From positions 51,896,750-51,960,749 of the forward strand of contig NC_081554.1 of assembly GCF_963082655.1 (NCBI RefSeq): a stretch of DNA of 64,000 bases. The letters are read 5' to 3'. The notes beneath the pieces are model-generated. The model made no database searches. It was not told the DNA's origin and saw nothing but the letters and a program-made list of their open reading frames with translations. This DNA comes from Stomoxys calcitrans (lineage: Eukaryota; Arthropoda; Insecta; Diptera; Muscidae). This document shows, one piece after another, positions 28,701-40,192 of this stretch; the stretch's first letter is position 1; every line of letters begins with the position of its first letter. Both the position numbers and the translations under genes were made by a program.

Positions 28701-29426
28701 TTTAAATCGGTCCATGTTTTGATATAGCTGCCATATAAACCGATCTTGGGTCTTGACTTCTTGAGCCTCTAGAGGGCGCAATTCTCGTCCGATTTTATTG
28801 AAATTAGGCACGTAGTGTTTTGGTAGTACTTCCAACAACTACGGTAAGTATGATTTAAATCGGCCCATGTTTGGATATAGCTGCCATATAAACCGATCTT
28901 GGGTCTTGACTTCTTGAGCCTCTAAAGGGCGCAATTCCCATCGCATTTGGCTGAAATTTTGCATGAGGTATTTTCTTATGACTTCCAATAACTGTGCTAA
29001 GTATGGCGTAAATCGGTATAGAACCTGATATAGCTGCCATATAAACCGATCTGAGATCTTGACGTCTTGAACCTCTAGAGGGCGCAATTCTCATCCGATT
29101 TGGCAGAAATTTTATACAACGGCTTCTCTGAATCGATCAATAGCTTGATACAGCAACCATATAAACCTATCTCCAGATTTTGCTTCTTGAGCCCCTACAG
29201 GCCAAATGAACTGAAATATTACACAATGACTTCCACAATGTTCAGCATTCATTTATGGTCCGATTTGGACTATAACTTGATATAGCTCCAATAGCATAAC
29301 AGTTCCTATTCAATATTCTATGTTTGTCTAAAAAGAGATACCGCGCTTAGAACTCGACAAATGCAATCAATGGTGGAGGGTTTATAAGATTCGGCCCGGC
29401 CGAACTTAGTAACGCTCTTACTTGTT
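25799..29426 (-). repeat. Large complete HINE-like element (about 20 monomers)
   Basis: The low-coordinate end is the tail in reverse ('tttttataccctccaccatg', 'accccataaagtatatatat', 'agccatgtccgtcc'). The high-coordinate end is the palindromic head in reverse (GATTCGGCCCGGCCGAACTT, 29388-29408). Between are ~20 monomers of 153 bp: 'catataaaccgatcttgg' starts at 26087, 26240 and 26393. Monomers toward the head diverge ('tctgagatcttgacgtc'), those in the middle are nearly identical. ORFs across the array (such as 27325-27663) are repeat translations. Confidence 0.92.
27152..28681 (-). repeat. 765-bp higher-order repeat (two copies of five monomers)
   Basis: The block 27152-27916 is repeated at 27917-28681, offset by 765 = 5 x 153. 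Diagnostic variants recur at this spacing: 'ctgtgatgag' at 27156 and 27921, 'gggtctagacttcttg' and 'tttttttggtagtacttgc'. The 112-residue translations at 27325-27663 and 28090-28428 are identical, so the duplication is recent. Confidence 0.93.
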
Positions 29427-30650
29427 GTATTAGAAACTCTTCTTAAAATAAATGAAAATTTTCCTATTCTCAAGATATCTATTTGGAGTACTGGTAGGCA
29501 TTGTTTCAGGTTTCCCCATTTAAATATTTGATACATTGTTGAGAGTTGGAATAAACAGAAAACTTAAAATGAAACCAAAAAAACGAAATGAGAACATGAA
29601 AACATGAAATATTTATGGAATGATTTTCAAGATGCTCCAAAGCAAATAACCTGCCCCCCACTCTTGCCCCATATCTTCACCACATCCCACTACATTGCCA
29701 ATGATGGATGGCATCATTGTCTTTCCCAAGTCTTGGGCAATGTTTCATTTTTATTCCATAAAATATTTATGCATAAATTTCATTGATGCCACACTGCTGT
29801 GCGCTACGCTGTGCCCTGGCATATAACGCGACATTTCAACATATTCTGCTTGCTGTGTGGTGCCTGGTGCCTTTACCATTTGGCGTTTCTCTTTTGGGGT
29901 TTCGGGCGAAAGTGTACAATTTTGTCGATTATTGTTTGAATATTTTCCATATTATCAATGATAAATGTTGGCTTAAGGCTGATTTCCGTTTCCTATCATG
30001 TGTGTAAGTGTGTGTGGTGTGTATGGCACCTTAATATGTATGCATATGTGTGTCAGCATGAGTGTGCATATGTAATTGTGTATGAACAAGAACACGTTGG
30101 CTGTTGTATGAAAATGCCCTTGGTGTTTGTTGCAGGGTGTTTCCCATGCAAATTACTTTTTATTGACAATAATATCGAGTAAGAAATATGCTCTTTCATG
30201 CCAAAATGAAATTGATAAATTTTGATTGTTTAAAAAAAAAAAAAAGAAAAAATAAACGTTATTTTAGCAAGAAAAATAAAACATTAAATTGATTCATATG
30301 TTATTCAAATTTAATGATTCGTAAGAATAATGGAGTTTACATATGAATACTCGATTTAAGGATGATAGGATGCTATGGGGTTTCAAATTAGGGATTGGCA
30401 ACCATGCCAATGAGTACGATTCGGTTTGTTACTACAGCTGAGAAAGTAAAGAAGGATTTAAATTCAAAAAATCTACAACGCCACTCCATTTAACTGAAAA
30501 GTATGCAGAATTTAGGTATAAAGCAGGCAGATAAGGCAGAAAATTCCCCCCATATTCATGACGAATTGTGCCCTCTCTTCCCAAGGAAGAATGATACCAA
30601 ATCTTGGACTGCACGTGCAAATCTTAGAGAAAAGAGTGAAATGAATAGTC
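29427..30650. other. Unassigned sequence
   Basis: There is no repeat signature. A 'gtgtgtaagtgtgtgtggtg' stretch lies at ~29999-30018 and a 16-A run at ~30232. ORFs at 29604-30182 are short and lack domains. Host intron or intergenic DNA is likely. Confidence 0.45.
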
Positions 30651-30654
30651 AAAC

Positions 30655-30810
30655 AAGTAATAAGTAAAAAGGCATTAAGTTCGGCCAGGCCCAACTTTGG
30701 ATACCCACCACACCTCGGGCAATCCCATGGCAGCCGGTTGTATGCACCGGATTGACCCGATGGAATCCTCATCGGCATGAGGCTGCCGCCTCAGTGTACG
30801 TGTTCGTCTT
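30655..30810 (+). repeat. HINE-like head fragment joined to a Jockey-type leader fragment
   Basis: 'aaggcattaagttcggcca' and 'ggcccaactttggatacccacc' (30668-30715) are a diverged HINE-like head. At 30726 it joins 'catggcagccggttgtatgc' and 'gatggaatcctcatcggcat', the Jockey leader also seen at 19480 and 21990. Confidence 0.7.
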
Positions 30811-32810
30811 TTTATACCCTACACCCCTACTATTGTGGTACAGGGTATTATAACTTAGTGAATTAGTTTGTAACACCCAAAAGGATGAGAGATAGACCCA
30901 TTGATAAGTATCTACCGATCGACGCAGAATCACTTTCTGATTCGATTTAGCTATGTCCGTCTGTCTGTCCGTCTGTCCATGTTAATTTGTGTACAAAGTA
31001 GAGGACGCAGTTTTCATCCGATCGTCTCACAATTTGGTACAGGCATGTTTTTCGGCCTAGACACGAAGCCTATTGAAATTGGAAAAAATCGGTTCATATC
31101 TGGATATAGCTCCCATATATTGGGTTGCCCAAAAAGTAATTGCGGATGGGCAACCCAATATATATTCGTCCGATTTTCAGTAATAATGCAATAAAATGGT
31201 CATATATTAACCGATTCTCTCGAAATTTAGCAGGAAAGATTTTTTTACGACCTCCGATATTACTGGTGAATTTAATGGAAATCGGTTCAGATTTAGATAT
31301 AGCTCTCATATATATACAACGCCCGATTTTCACTCCTAGAGCCGCTGCAAGCACATTTATTGACCAATCTTGGCGAAATATTGCACAATACTTTTCTCGA
31401 GAACTACCACAATATCAAATAAGTTTGCTTGGAATCGGTCCAGATTTGGATATAGCTCGCATATATATGTTCGTCCGATTTGCAAAAATAATGCAATAAA
31501 ACGGCCATTTGTTAACCGATTCTCTCGAAATTTGGCAGGAATGATTTTCTTGCGACACTCGAAATTACTGGTGAATTTCATGGAAATCGGTTCAGATTAA
31601 GATATAGCTCTCATATATATACAACGCCCGATTTTCACTCCTAGAGCCGCTGCAAGCACATTTATTGACCAATCTTGGCAAAATATTGCACAACACTTTC
31701 CTCGAGGACTAACACAATATCTAAGAAGTTTGCTTGAAATCGGTCCAGATTTGGATATAGCTCGCATATATATGTTCGTCCGATTTGCAAAAATAATGCA
31801 ATAAAACAGCCATTTGTTAACCGATTCTCTCGAAATTTGGCAGGAAGGATTTTTTTACGACACTCGAAATTACTGGTGAATTTAATGGAAATCGGTTCAG
31901 ATTTAGATATAGCTCTCATATATATACAACGCCCGATTTTCACTCCTAGAGCCGCTGCAAGCACATTTATTGACCAATCTTGGCAAAATATTGCACAACA
32001 CTTTCCTCGAGGACTACCACAATATCAAATAAGTTTGCTAGGAATCGGTCCAGATTTGGATATAGCTCCCATATATATGTTCGTCCGATTTGCAGAAATA
32101 ATGTAATAAAACGGTCATTTTTTAACCGATTCTCTCGAAATTTGGCAGGAAGGATTTTCTTATGACTCTCGATATTAATGGTGAATTTCATAGAAATCGG
32201 CTCAGATTTAGATATAGCTCTCATGTATATATATAGCCCGATTTTCACTTCTAGAGCCATTACAAGCGCATTTATGGACTAATCTTTTCAACATTTTGTA
32301 CAACGCCTTCCTCATCGACTTCCACAATATCTGATAAGTTTGCTTGAAATCGGTTCAGATTTGGATATAGCTCCCATATATACATTCGTCCGATTTGCAG
32401 AAATAATGCAATAAAATGGCCATTTGTTAACCGATTCTCTCGAAATTTGGCAGGAAGGATTTTCTTATGACTCTCGACATTACTGGTGAATTTCATGGAA
32501 ATCGGATCAAATTTAGATATAGCTCTGATATATATATATATAGCACGATTTTCACTCCTAGATCTATTACAAGCGCATTTATTAACCAATCTTCCCAAAA
32601 CTTTGTACAACGCCTTGCTTGACGACTTCCACATTATCTGAGAAGTTTGCTCGAAATCGGTTTAGAATTAGATATAGCTCCTATATATGTGTTCGTCAGA
32701 TTTTAGGCACTTTCCAACATTATTTGTCATTTGTCAACCGTAGTTATTACAGTTTGAACATATTTGCTCGCCGAGGTCGATCAAAATTGGTTTAGAATTG
32801 GATTTAGCTC
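30811..32810 (-). repeat. HINE-like element, 305-bp dimer subfamily
   Basis: The reverse tail is at 30811-30990 ('tttttataccctacaccc', 'gggtattataacttagtg', 'agctatgtccgtctgtctg'). The body repeats with a strict 305-bp step: 'ttcgtccgattt' starts at 31165, 31470, 31775, 32080 and 32385. Each 305-bp unit is two related ~152-bp halves ('ggttcagatttagatatagc' and 'ggtccagatttggatatagc'). The head is missing; the array is cut at 32811 by the Jockey-type element. The tail's 'tacagggtattataactt' resembles Drosophila DINE-1 ends. Confidence 0.85.
31120..31158. mobile_element. 39-bp MITE remnant consisting of its two ends
   Basis: TTGGGTTGCCCAAAAAGT with aattgcgga is fused directly to TGGGCAACCCAA, flanked by TA on both sides. 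Only the two TIRs of the ~237-bp MITE are left; the whole interior is gone. The flanks rejoin as 'cccatatatattcgtccg', as in neighbouring repeat units. Confidence 0.93.
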
Positions 32811-33169
32811 CCACACCGCCCGACTTTTGCCCTTCCTTACTGGTTTCGTCATGGGAGAGGCACATCCCGGAGTGCCTTCTCCGCATGCTTCTGGTCCGTG
32901 CCGCGATTGAAAAGAACCCCGGATCCTGGTTCTGTTTGGTTTGCCAGAACCGCCTTCATCATCGGTCGGTGTCGGTGAGGTGTAACCGGTGCATGGAGTG
33001 GGTACATTTCCGATCTAGCTCTGGCCTCACTTCACTACGAGCGTATAGTCATACTGGCCAGGTCGTAAGGTGCTGTGCGAACATAGCCAGCAGTGGGTCA
33101 CAAGCGTCGTCGTCTTCACCTTCTGCGTCCTCGTCGTTGGACTATGTGACCCCCCGACCTCTACCGTAA
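32798..33169 (+). pseudogene. PHD-like zinc-finger N-terminal region of J2
   Basis: The codons give WFCLVCQNRLHHRSVSVRCN and RCMEWVHFRSSSGLTSLR (32929-33040), then HTGQVVRCC. The pattern C-x2-C ... C-x2-C ... H ... C is PHD/RING-like. This finger precedes the endonuclease in several insect Jockey-type ORFs. The frame shifts before the endonuclease, and a stop lies at 33167. The start codon at 32798 lies upstream of the element boundary, so the true start is uncertain. Confidence 0.75.
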
Positions 33170-33282
33170 GGCAATTAACGCAACGGCAGCATCCCAGCCC
33201 AAATATTGCCAGGCCAGTGCCGGGAAGTGTATCGTTTTTGTAGTTAAACTGCAACGGACTTCGTGGCAAGATCGATGAGATT

Positions 33283-34464
33283 GTGGACTTTATGAGTCGG
33301 AAGAGCATATTGGTCGCAGCGATCCAGGAGACAAAGCTGACCAACACCTGCAGCTTGCACAGTTGTCACGGTTACAATGTGCTACGTAAGGATCGCTCAA
33401 GGAATGGAGGTGGGGGATTGGCCTTCGTGATGCACTATTCCGTGCAATATAGACCTATCCCGCCTGCGCATGGCGCTAGTGACCCCTACATGGGGATAGC
33501 AGTCAGGTCCGGCACTGCCGAGATAGAGCTATACAAAGTGTACATCCCGCCGGTTGGTAGCTGTATGCCGATTAATGGCCAGGCTTACAACCCCGACATT
33601 AGTGGGTTGCTATCTGGCCATAATCGTCTGGTTCTAGGGGACTTTTATGCGCATCACACTTCATGGCATTCTCCCCTAGGTAACGACCAGCGTGGCATAG
33701 CTTTGGCAAAGCAGATTGAAAGCTCCACGTTTAGAGCGGTGAATGAGGATGCCCCCACTAGGATTACGAGGAGGTGCAGCAGCTCGCCAGACATCTCCAT
33801 TGCGTTCCCTGATTTCCTGGGTGACGTATCCTGGCAAGCCGTCATCTCTTTGGGGTCAGACCACCTCCCCATAATTCTCACCATCGGCCGATCACCCGAC
33901 TTCATAACCTCTGAGCGCCGGAAGTTTATCAATCATAAGAAAGCCGATTGGACTGGCTTCAGAGAGTATGCCAATCGCCGTTTCAGTGAACTGCCACCCC
34001 CTTCTGATGTGCTAGTAGCCGAGAGGAAATTCCGAGACATCATTAAAGCAGCAAACGCTCGCTTTATACCAGCCGGTCGAATACCCCAAGTGCGGCCTAA
34101 TTTCCCGGCGCAAGCAGTAGTACTCGCAGATGAGCGTGATGGGATTCGTGCTATGGACCTTGCTAACCCCAGAATCAGCGAGCCGAATCTGGAAGTAAAC
34201 AGTGCAGTCAACGAATATAAACGGAATTTGTGGCTTGAACACTTGGAGCAATGTAACTTAGGCACCGGTGTAGGCAAACTGTGGGCTACTGTTAAGTCAC
34301 TCTCGAACCCCAGTAGATGGAATGACAGGACCTCAGTCACTTTTGGCAAAATAACCGTGACTGATCCAAAGAGATGCGTCAGACTGTTCAACCGTCAATT
34401 TCTTGTGCATCCCGAGAGAGACAGGGCAAGGAGGAGAGCCATTCGCCGTATTCGTGGTCTCTGA
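33283..34464 (+). pseudogene. J2 endonuclease and EN/RT linker (393-codon open frame)
   Basis: This is the longest open frame in the window. Endonuclease motifs are VAAIQETKLT (residues 11-20, catalytic Glu), the GGGGLAFVMHYSV region, LVLGDFYAHH (116-125) and GSDHLPIIL (near 200). The family norm is GDFNAHH, and the related copy at 22258 has it. Here the metal-site Asn is Tyr (codon 33646-33648), so the enzyme is predicted inactive although the frame is open. The linker ends PERDRARRRAIRRIRGL before a stop. Upstream, LNCNGLRGKIDEIVDFMSRK is in the same frame past a stop at 33241. Confidence 0.88.
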
Positions 34465-34490
34465 GCCGATGGACAGCCATCACAATTTGA

Positions 34491-35760
34491 GTGGGCGAAG
34501 TTACGAATGTCATCCGTGACGCCAAATCATTTAAGGCGTTGAGCTTCAACCGAATCTCTACATTGATGTTGAAGAATCTGGATTCACCTGGAGTTGACTA
34601 CCTTACCACTGTTCTCAAACTGTCTTTGAACACTCTGATAGTTCCCGATGTCTGGAAAATGGGGAGAGTGATCCCGCTACTGATGCTTGGAAAGACCCCA
34701 GTTTGGGGGAGACGTAAAGACCGATCTCCCTTCTCTCACCAGTGGCAAAGACGCTTGAGGCATTACTCCTCCCGAGCCTTGTAGGAGAAGTTCCATTCGC
34801 CGAGCATCAACACGGATTTCGAAGACTGCACAGCATAACAACAGCTTTGCATGCCATCACCGCACACATTTGCCGTGACTTCAATCAGCCCAGGCCATGT
34901 GATAGGACGGTCCTCGTGGCATTCGACACGGTCAGCCATGCCAAACGTCCCTCCAGCCAGGCCTGAAACGATGGGTCGCGAATTATCTGTGTGGTCGCCA
35001 GTCATTTGTGGAATTTAGTGATAAGAAGTCGAAGCACCGTAGAGTGAAACAGGGAGTTCCCCAAGGCGAGGTAATACCTCCGGCACTGTTTAACCTCTAT
35101 CTATTCTCCATTCCACCATTCCATTATATGATCTCTATGTCGTCTGGATGAGCGACATCTGCAATAGGTTAGACTTCTACCTCAACGAACTTGCCTCATA
35201 TTTCGCTGCAAGAAATCCGAAGATATTCGCCACCTTCAGCCACATTGTTCACTACAAATATGCGTGAGGTGAATACTGAGCTGACTGTGATGGTCGATGG
35301 AGAAATGATTCCGACCATCAAGTGTCCCAAAATATTTGCCGTCACATTTGACAGCTCTTACACATTCTCCCCACATGCCACAGCAATTTGCCATAAAGTC
35401 AAAAGTAAAAACAAAGTTCCCAAGTCACTTGCAGGCAGCACTTGGGGTGCAGACAATGAAACCTTGTTGACCACGTACAAAGCAATTGGCCGGCATGTCG
35501 TAAGTTAAGCAGTGCCAGTGTGGTCTCGTCAACTTTGTAACACGCAGTGGAATAATATTCAGATCTGTCAGAATGCCGCCCTCTGAACCGCCCAGAAGCC
35601 TTCAGTTAGATCTGCATGATCTAGAGCGTGAGGTTCAGCACTACAAGAGAGAACCTTTAGATCAAGCGGCATATCAAGCAGGTCTAGACAATATTCATGC
35701 AGACAAGGTAGCAGATGCGATAAATGGCTACCGGGTCAATGTAGTCCTTTGAGAACGACC
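34491..35760 (+). pseudogene. J2 reverse transcriptase, broken
   Basis: RT codons in shifting frames include VGEVTNVIRDAKS, NTLIVPDVWKMGRVIPLL (34630-34685), PFAEHQHGFRRLHSITTALH (34790-34850) and QGVPQGEVIPPALFNLYL (35050-35105). The YADD stretch expected after it is deleted near 35120. Downstream come VDGEMIPTIKCPKI and TWGADNETLLTTYKAIG (35191-35508), then LDQAAYQAGLDNIHAD (35660-35705). Confidence 0.85.
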
Positions 35761-36090
35761 TCCTCCCATTGCACCTGAAGAAATTTACTTCACTTCCCCC
35801 AGCAAACCAGAGTAGTTCTGACTCAATTACGTTCCGGCAGATCCAGCCGCCTCAATTCCTACAGAGCTAGAATTGATGCTGACGTGCAAGATGTATGTTC
35901 CGATTGTAAGCAGTGACCGCACGATACTTGTCATCTGTTTAACTGCCCGGTCAGACTCACTCGACTCAGACCCAGATCCCTGTTGACGCACCCTATTTTA
36001 GTCGCAGAGTTCCTGGGTCTTGACACTCAACAGAATCAAGCAGACGAAAGATACAACACAATAAACTGCTACAACAACAATCACCTCGAG

Positions 36091-36670
36091 TATATATGTA
36101 AACACCCTTTCTTTCCAATCCAATGAAAATTGGATAACTTATGCACTCAAATTCGGCACGGGCATTGAGTGGTCTTATAAATATAAGTCACTGTTGAATT
36201 TTGTATTTCAAATTTCAACAAAATCGGATAATAAATAAAGCTTTTTTGAGCTTCAGACCCTTAAGCGGCATATCGGTCCTTATGACAGCTATATCTAAAT
36301 ACAGTCCTATTTTCAACATATTTGGGTCGGATGGTGGGTGGCCTAAAACTACTCACTGTTTAAAATTTCAGTGAAATTTAATACAAAATAATGCTTTTAT
36401 GGGCTTCAGACCCTTTATCGGGAGATCGGTCTATATGGCAGCTATATCTAAATATAGTCTGATCCAAACCATATTTAGGCGGATGTCGGGAGACCTAAAA
36501 CTACACTCTGTTTCAAATTTCAGTGAAATCGGGTAATAGCTGGGGCTGTTATGGGCTCCAGACCCTTTATCGGGAGATCGGTCTATATGGCAGCTATATC
36601 TAAATATAGTCCGATTTATAGATGTGTTGCAAACAGAATGACTAAAGGAATATACCCACTTTCCTACTGT
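36091..36670 (+). repeat. HINE-like element, tail part
   Basis: Two to three monomers with 'atcgggagatcggtctatat' (36420, 36570) and 'ggcagctatatctaaatata' are followed by a shortened tail 'gcaaacagaatgactaaagg' and 'gtagtaggtataaaaa'. The orientation is opposite to that of the array at 30811-32810 on the other side of J2. Confidence 0.8.
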
Positions 36671-37296
36671 AGTAGGTATAAAAAGGCATTAAGTTGGACC
36701 GGGCGAACTTTGGATATCCACCACATCGGATATCTATATATAAAAAAAGGGGTGCCCAACTGACTGACTGATCATCGCCCAAACGGCTCAAGCTATAATC
36801 ATGAAATTTTGCAGGAATGTTGGTCTTGGGTCACAAGCACGGGATAAGGCTGGATTTGGTGGGCTTCGTACGTTTAGTTACTTAAAAGTACCAAAAAATA
36901 CGAAATGGTACATTTTTGCCCAGCACGAACGGAAAGGGCTAGCACTATGTTCTTGGAAGCAAATTAAAGAGCGTCTCGAAAAAAATAAGGTTTGGTAAAA
37001 AAAACAATTTTGGAAAATCGAACCGGAAGTGGGAGAAATAGAACGTTTTGTACAGAAATTGGTACTATTTGGTACTTTTTTTTTAAATTGACCTAGAGCT
37101 CTGAATTTTGAAACTTAGGTACACTATGGCAACCTTAACTGGGTGACTATGAGAGCTTTTGGAAATATGTACATTTAAGTACTAAAAAAAAACCAAAAGA
37201 GTACGAAAAACTTAATACACATAGATAGAGGTAGAATTTGGAAATGTGTCTTAAAAGAATTTGGTGCAAAAGCATTACGGTGAAAAGAAACCAGAA
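36671..37296 (-). repeat. HINE-like head remnant and GTAC-type repeat (minus orientation)
   Basis: 36671-36730 is a diverged head ('ggcattaagttggaccgggc'). From 36735 'aaaggggtgcccaactgact' onward, the sequence is related in reverse to 13200-13540: 'gcacgaacggaaagggctag' and 'caggaatgttggtcttggg' match 'ctagccctttccgttcgtgc' and 'cccaagaccaacattcgtg'. GTAC words are frequent (agtaccaaaaaatac, ggtactatttggtac). Confidence 0.75.
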
Positions 37297-37787
37297 AAAG
37301 CGTGCGTTCGGTGGGGCCGAATCCGGGAAACCCACCACCATGGATTTTGCTAAAATATAGGAGCTATATCTGGTTATAGAACGATTTGGGGCGTACTTGG
37401 CACAGTTGTTGAGATGCATAGCATAAAATTTCAGTCAAATCGGATAAAAATCGCAGCTTGTAAGGGCTCAAGAAGTCAAATCGGGAGATCGGTTAATATG
37501 GGAGCTATATCGGTTTATAGACTGATTCGGACCGTACTTGGCTGGAACTTGTACTGGTTGGAAGTCATAACACAACATTAAATGCAAAATGTCTACCAAA
37601 TCAAAAAAAAAATACTGGATAAAAATTGAGGCTTCTAGGCTGGGAGCTATAACAGGTTCTTGACCGATTTGGACTGTACTAAATATATTCGTTGAAATAC
37701 ATAACAGAACATTGTGTGCAAAATTGCAGCCAATTCGCACAAACATTTAGGCTTCCAGGGACTTAAGAAGTCAAATCGGGAGATCGG
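37297..37787 (+). repeat. HINE-like element, head and two to three monomers
   Basis: The head 'gttcggtggggccgaatc' and 'gggaaacccaccaccatgg' is at 37306-37345. Monomers have 'caagaagtcaaatcgggaga' and 'gggagctatatcggtttata'. It stops at 37787 in mid-monomer ('gggagatcgga') where the Helitron begins. Confidence 0.82.
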
Positions 37788-39724
37788 ACCCTCCCCTTTA
37801 CCCTAATTTTCAGCAACGCCAGATCACTGAGATGGGTGTGGTGCGATTTCAGCGAAATTTTGTGTGCTCTCATGTAGTACCATAAAAGTAAAAATTTGGT
37901 ATCCAAATTTCGGATGGGGTACCCAGGGGGGGCGCCCCACCCTAAAACCTACCAAACATATATTTAGACCAATGACTACAATATGGGATTCAAATGAAAA
38001 GTATTTAGGATAAGAAAACGTATCTGATATCCAATTGTCGGACCAAGTGTTAGGGGTACCACCCCAAACCCCAAAACACCCCTAAATCGGACATATTTAC
38101 CAACCATGGCAATATGGGACTCAAATGAAAGGTATTTGCGAGTAGAATACGAATCTGATATCCAAATGTGGGACCACGTTTCTGGGGGTCCACCCCTTCC
38201 CAAAACATCCCCCAAACAGGACTTATTTACTGAACATGGGAATATGGGGCTTAAATAAAAGGTATTTGAATGAAGAATACGAATCTGATACCCAAATATG
38301 GGACCAGTTGTTGGGGGGGGCGCCTCTCATCAAAAACATCCCCCAAAGGGGACAAATTTACGACCATAGCAATATGGGGCTCAAATGAAAGATCTTTGGG
38401 AGTAAAGCACAAATTTGATATCAATATTCGGGAAAGTGGCTATGGGGCAACGCCACCCCCACATCATCACTCAAATAGTAAGTATTTTCTGACTATTGCA
38501 ATATGAGGCTCAAATAAGAGGGTTTTTTTTGAAGTGGAACACGAATCCGAATCCAAGCCCAACTCACTGAGTGGCCGCCCATCCAGCCGGTCATGTTTGC
38601 CGACTATGGAAATATGGGGCTCAAATTAAAGGTATGTGGGAGTAGACAACGTATCTGATATCAACATTAGGAGCCAACTGTCTAGCGGACGCCCACCACC
38701 ATAACAAACCTCAAATAGGACGTATTTGCTCACCAAGACAATTTGGGTCTTAAAGACCCAATATTCATAGTTTTAGGCCTTTTGCAATAAGGAGTTTAAA
38801 TGAGATTAAAAAACGAATTTGATATCCAATTTTGAGGCCAATGGCAATATGGGGTTCAAATAAATAATATATAGATATATGAGAAGCACGTTGCTGATAT
38901 ATTTTCCGGGCTTAATGTTTGGGGGACCACCCCAATCCGCAAAATACCCCTGGATCGGGCATATTTACCAACCATGTCAATGTGGAGCTTACATGAAAGG
39001 TATGGGAGGTAGAGCAAGAATTTATACTCAATTTTGGGATCAATTTTTCAGGGGTCTACCCCTTTCCCATAATACCCCAAAAACAGCAATTTTTTACTGA
39101 CCATCGCAATACGGGGCTCAAATAATAATTTGGGAGTAGAATACGTATTTGATATCCAAATGTAGAAGCATGTATTTAAGGCATCATCCCTTCTCCAAAA
39201 CACCTCCCAAAGGGTGAAAATTTTTTGACCATGCCAATATGTGGCTCAAATAAAAGGTATTTGAGATTAGAAAACCAATTTGATAACCTATTTTGGGGCC
39301 ATGTGTTTGGGGGACGCCTTATCGTGTAAACTCCCCTTAAACCAATGGCAATATGGGTTTTAAATAAATGGTATTTGAAAGAAGAGCACGATGCTGATAT
39401 TTTTCCAGGGTCAAGTGTCTGGGGGACCACCTCATTCCCGAAAACACCACTAAATCAGACATCATAAGAATATCCGGCGAAAATAAAGTATTTTAAGAAT
39501 AGAGTACACCTTACATCCAAACTTAAATACGTAGACCAATTAAGATCATATGGGATTCAGATAAAGGCACTTAAGTTATTAAGTTGTTAGTCAAGCGATA
39601 TACTATTTTCGTAGCATGGTATATCACTAAAAGCACTTTAATTGTCGAAAATAAATATTCCAAGGAGACTTTTGTTCCATATAAGATAAAAGAAGGCGCA
39701 GCGGAGCGGGCCCGGGTCAGCTAG
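37788..39724 (+). mobile_element. Non-autonomous Helitron, copy 2 (5'-truncated)
   Basis: It starts within the 'ccctaattttcagcaacgcc' region, so the TC-type 5' end and the gtttgttt block are missing. About fourteen degenerate ~131-bp units follow, with 'aatatgggactcaaatgaaa', 'ggtatttgcgagtagaatac' and 'ccccaaaacacccctaaa'. The 3' end is 'gaaggcgcagcggagcgggc', 'ccgggtcagCTAG' (39721-39724), followed by T. There is no coding region. Confidence 0.85.
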
Positions 39725-40020
39725 TAGCTTCCATATAAACCGATCTGCCCATTCAGGGTCTTAAGACCATAACAGCTGCATTTATTACCCGATTTCGCTG
39801 TAATTTAACACAGCCACGTGTGTAAAGACTCCCGTCATCCGACCAGCATATGGGCCAAATCAGACTATATTTAGATTTACCTGCCATATAGACCGTTCTT
39901 CCAATTTAGGGTCTTAATCCCGTAAAAAGTGAATTTTGCTAAAACTGTGACTTGTATGAGAGTTCTCGGGACATGAATCGTATATGATCCAGACCAGCCC
40001 TCATTAGCATATTTTTATGG
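39725..40020 (-). repeat. HINE-like monomers, minus orientation
   Basis: 'tagcttccatataaaccgat' and 'ctgccatatagaccgttctt' are ~150 bp apart; both are reverse-oriented monomer cores. There is neither head nor tail. Confidence 0.75.
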
Positions 40021-40079
40021 ATGGAGTTGTTGTGGAGTTGTTATAAAAGAGGATGTTTATTTAACCATGGTGGTTTTTA

Positions 40080-40192
40080 CTTGTTCTCATTAGGTTATCA
40101 CAATGGGTCAGACTGGCCTGCGGGTAAATTCAGCTACCCATTCAAACTTAGCCCCCTATTCCTTAATGAAATGTTTGTTGGGCAAATTTGAA
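40080..40192 (+). mobile_element. Fragments of an I/LOA-like 3' UTR and of a SINE tail
   Basis: 'atcacaatgggtcagactgg' and 'cctgcgggtaaattcagc' match the 3' UTR at 56235-56275 ('gtataacaatgggccaaact'). Directly after, 'ctattccttaatgaaatg' and 'tgttgggcaaatttg' resemble the SINE 3' end. Both are short and diverged. Confidence 0.55.

Larger units (their letters stand above)
32811..36085 (+). mobile_element. Jockey-type non-LTR retrotransposon J2, nearly full length
   Basis: It begins 'caccgcccgacttttgcc', a 5' end also found at 61240, and ends in a (CAA)n-like tail (36070-36083). Encoded in order are a Cys-rich PHD-like finger, a linker, an endonuclease, the EN/RT linker, RT, and a C-terminal finger (codons near 35895-35955). 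It lies within a HINE-like array. Several frameshifts, stops (33241, 34464) and an RT deletion covering YADD make it inactive. Confidence 0.9.

Noticed and set aside
26087..29100. Regular direct repeats that could suggest a CRISPR array or centromeric satellite
   Set aside because: Units are 153 bp with no spacers and are bounded by transposon-like head and tail; the DNA is clearly animal.
30000..30080. GT-rich stretch as a coding or regulatory element
   Set aside because: It is a simple degenerate microsatellite with no other support.
32798..33169. A host PHD-finger gene
   Set aside because: It is followed directly by Jockey endonuclease and RT codons and matches that family's N-terminus.
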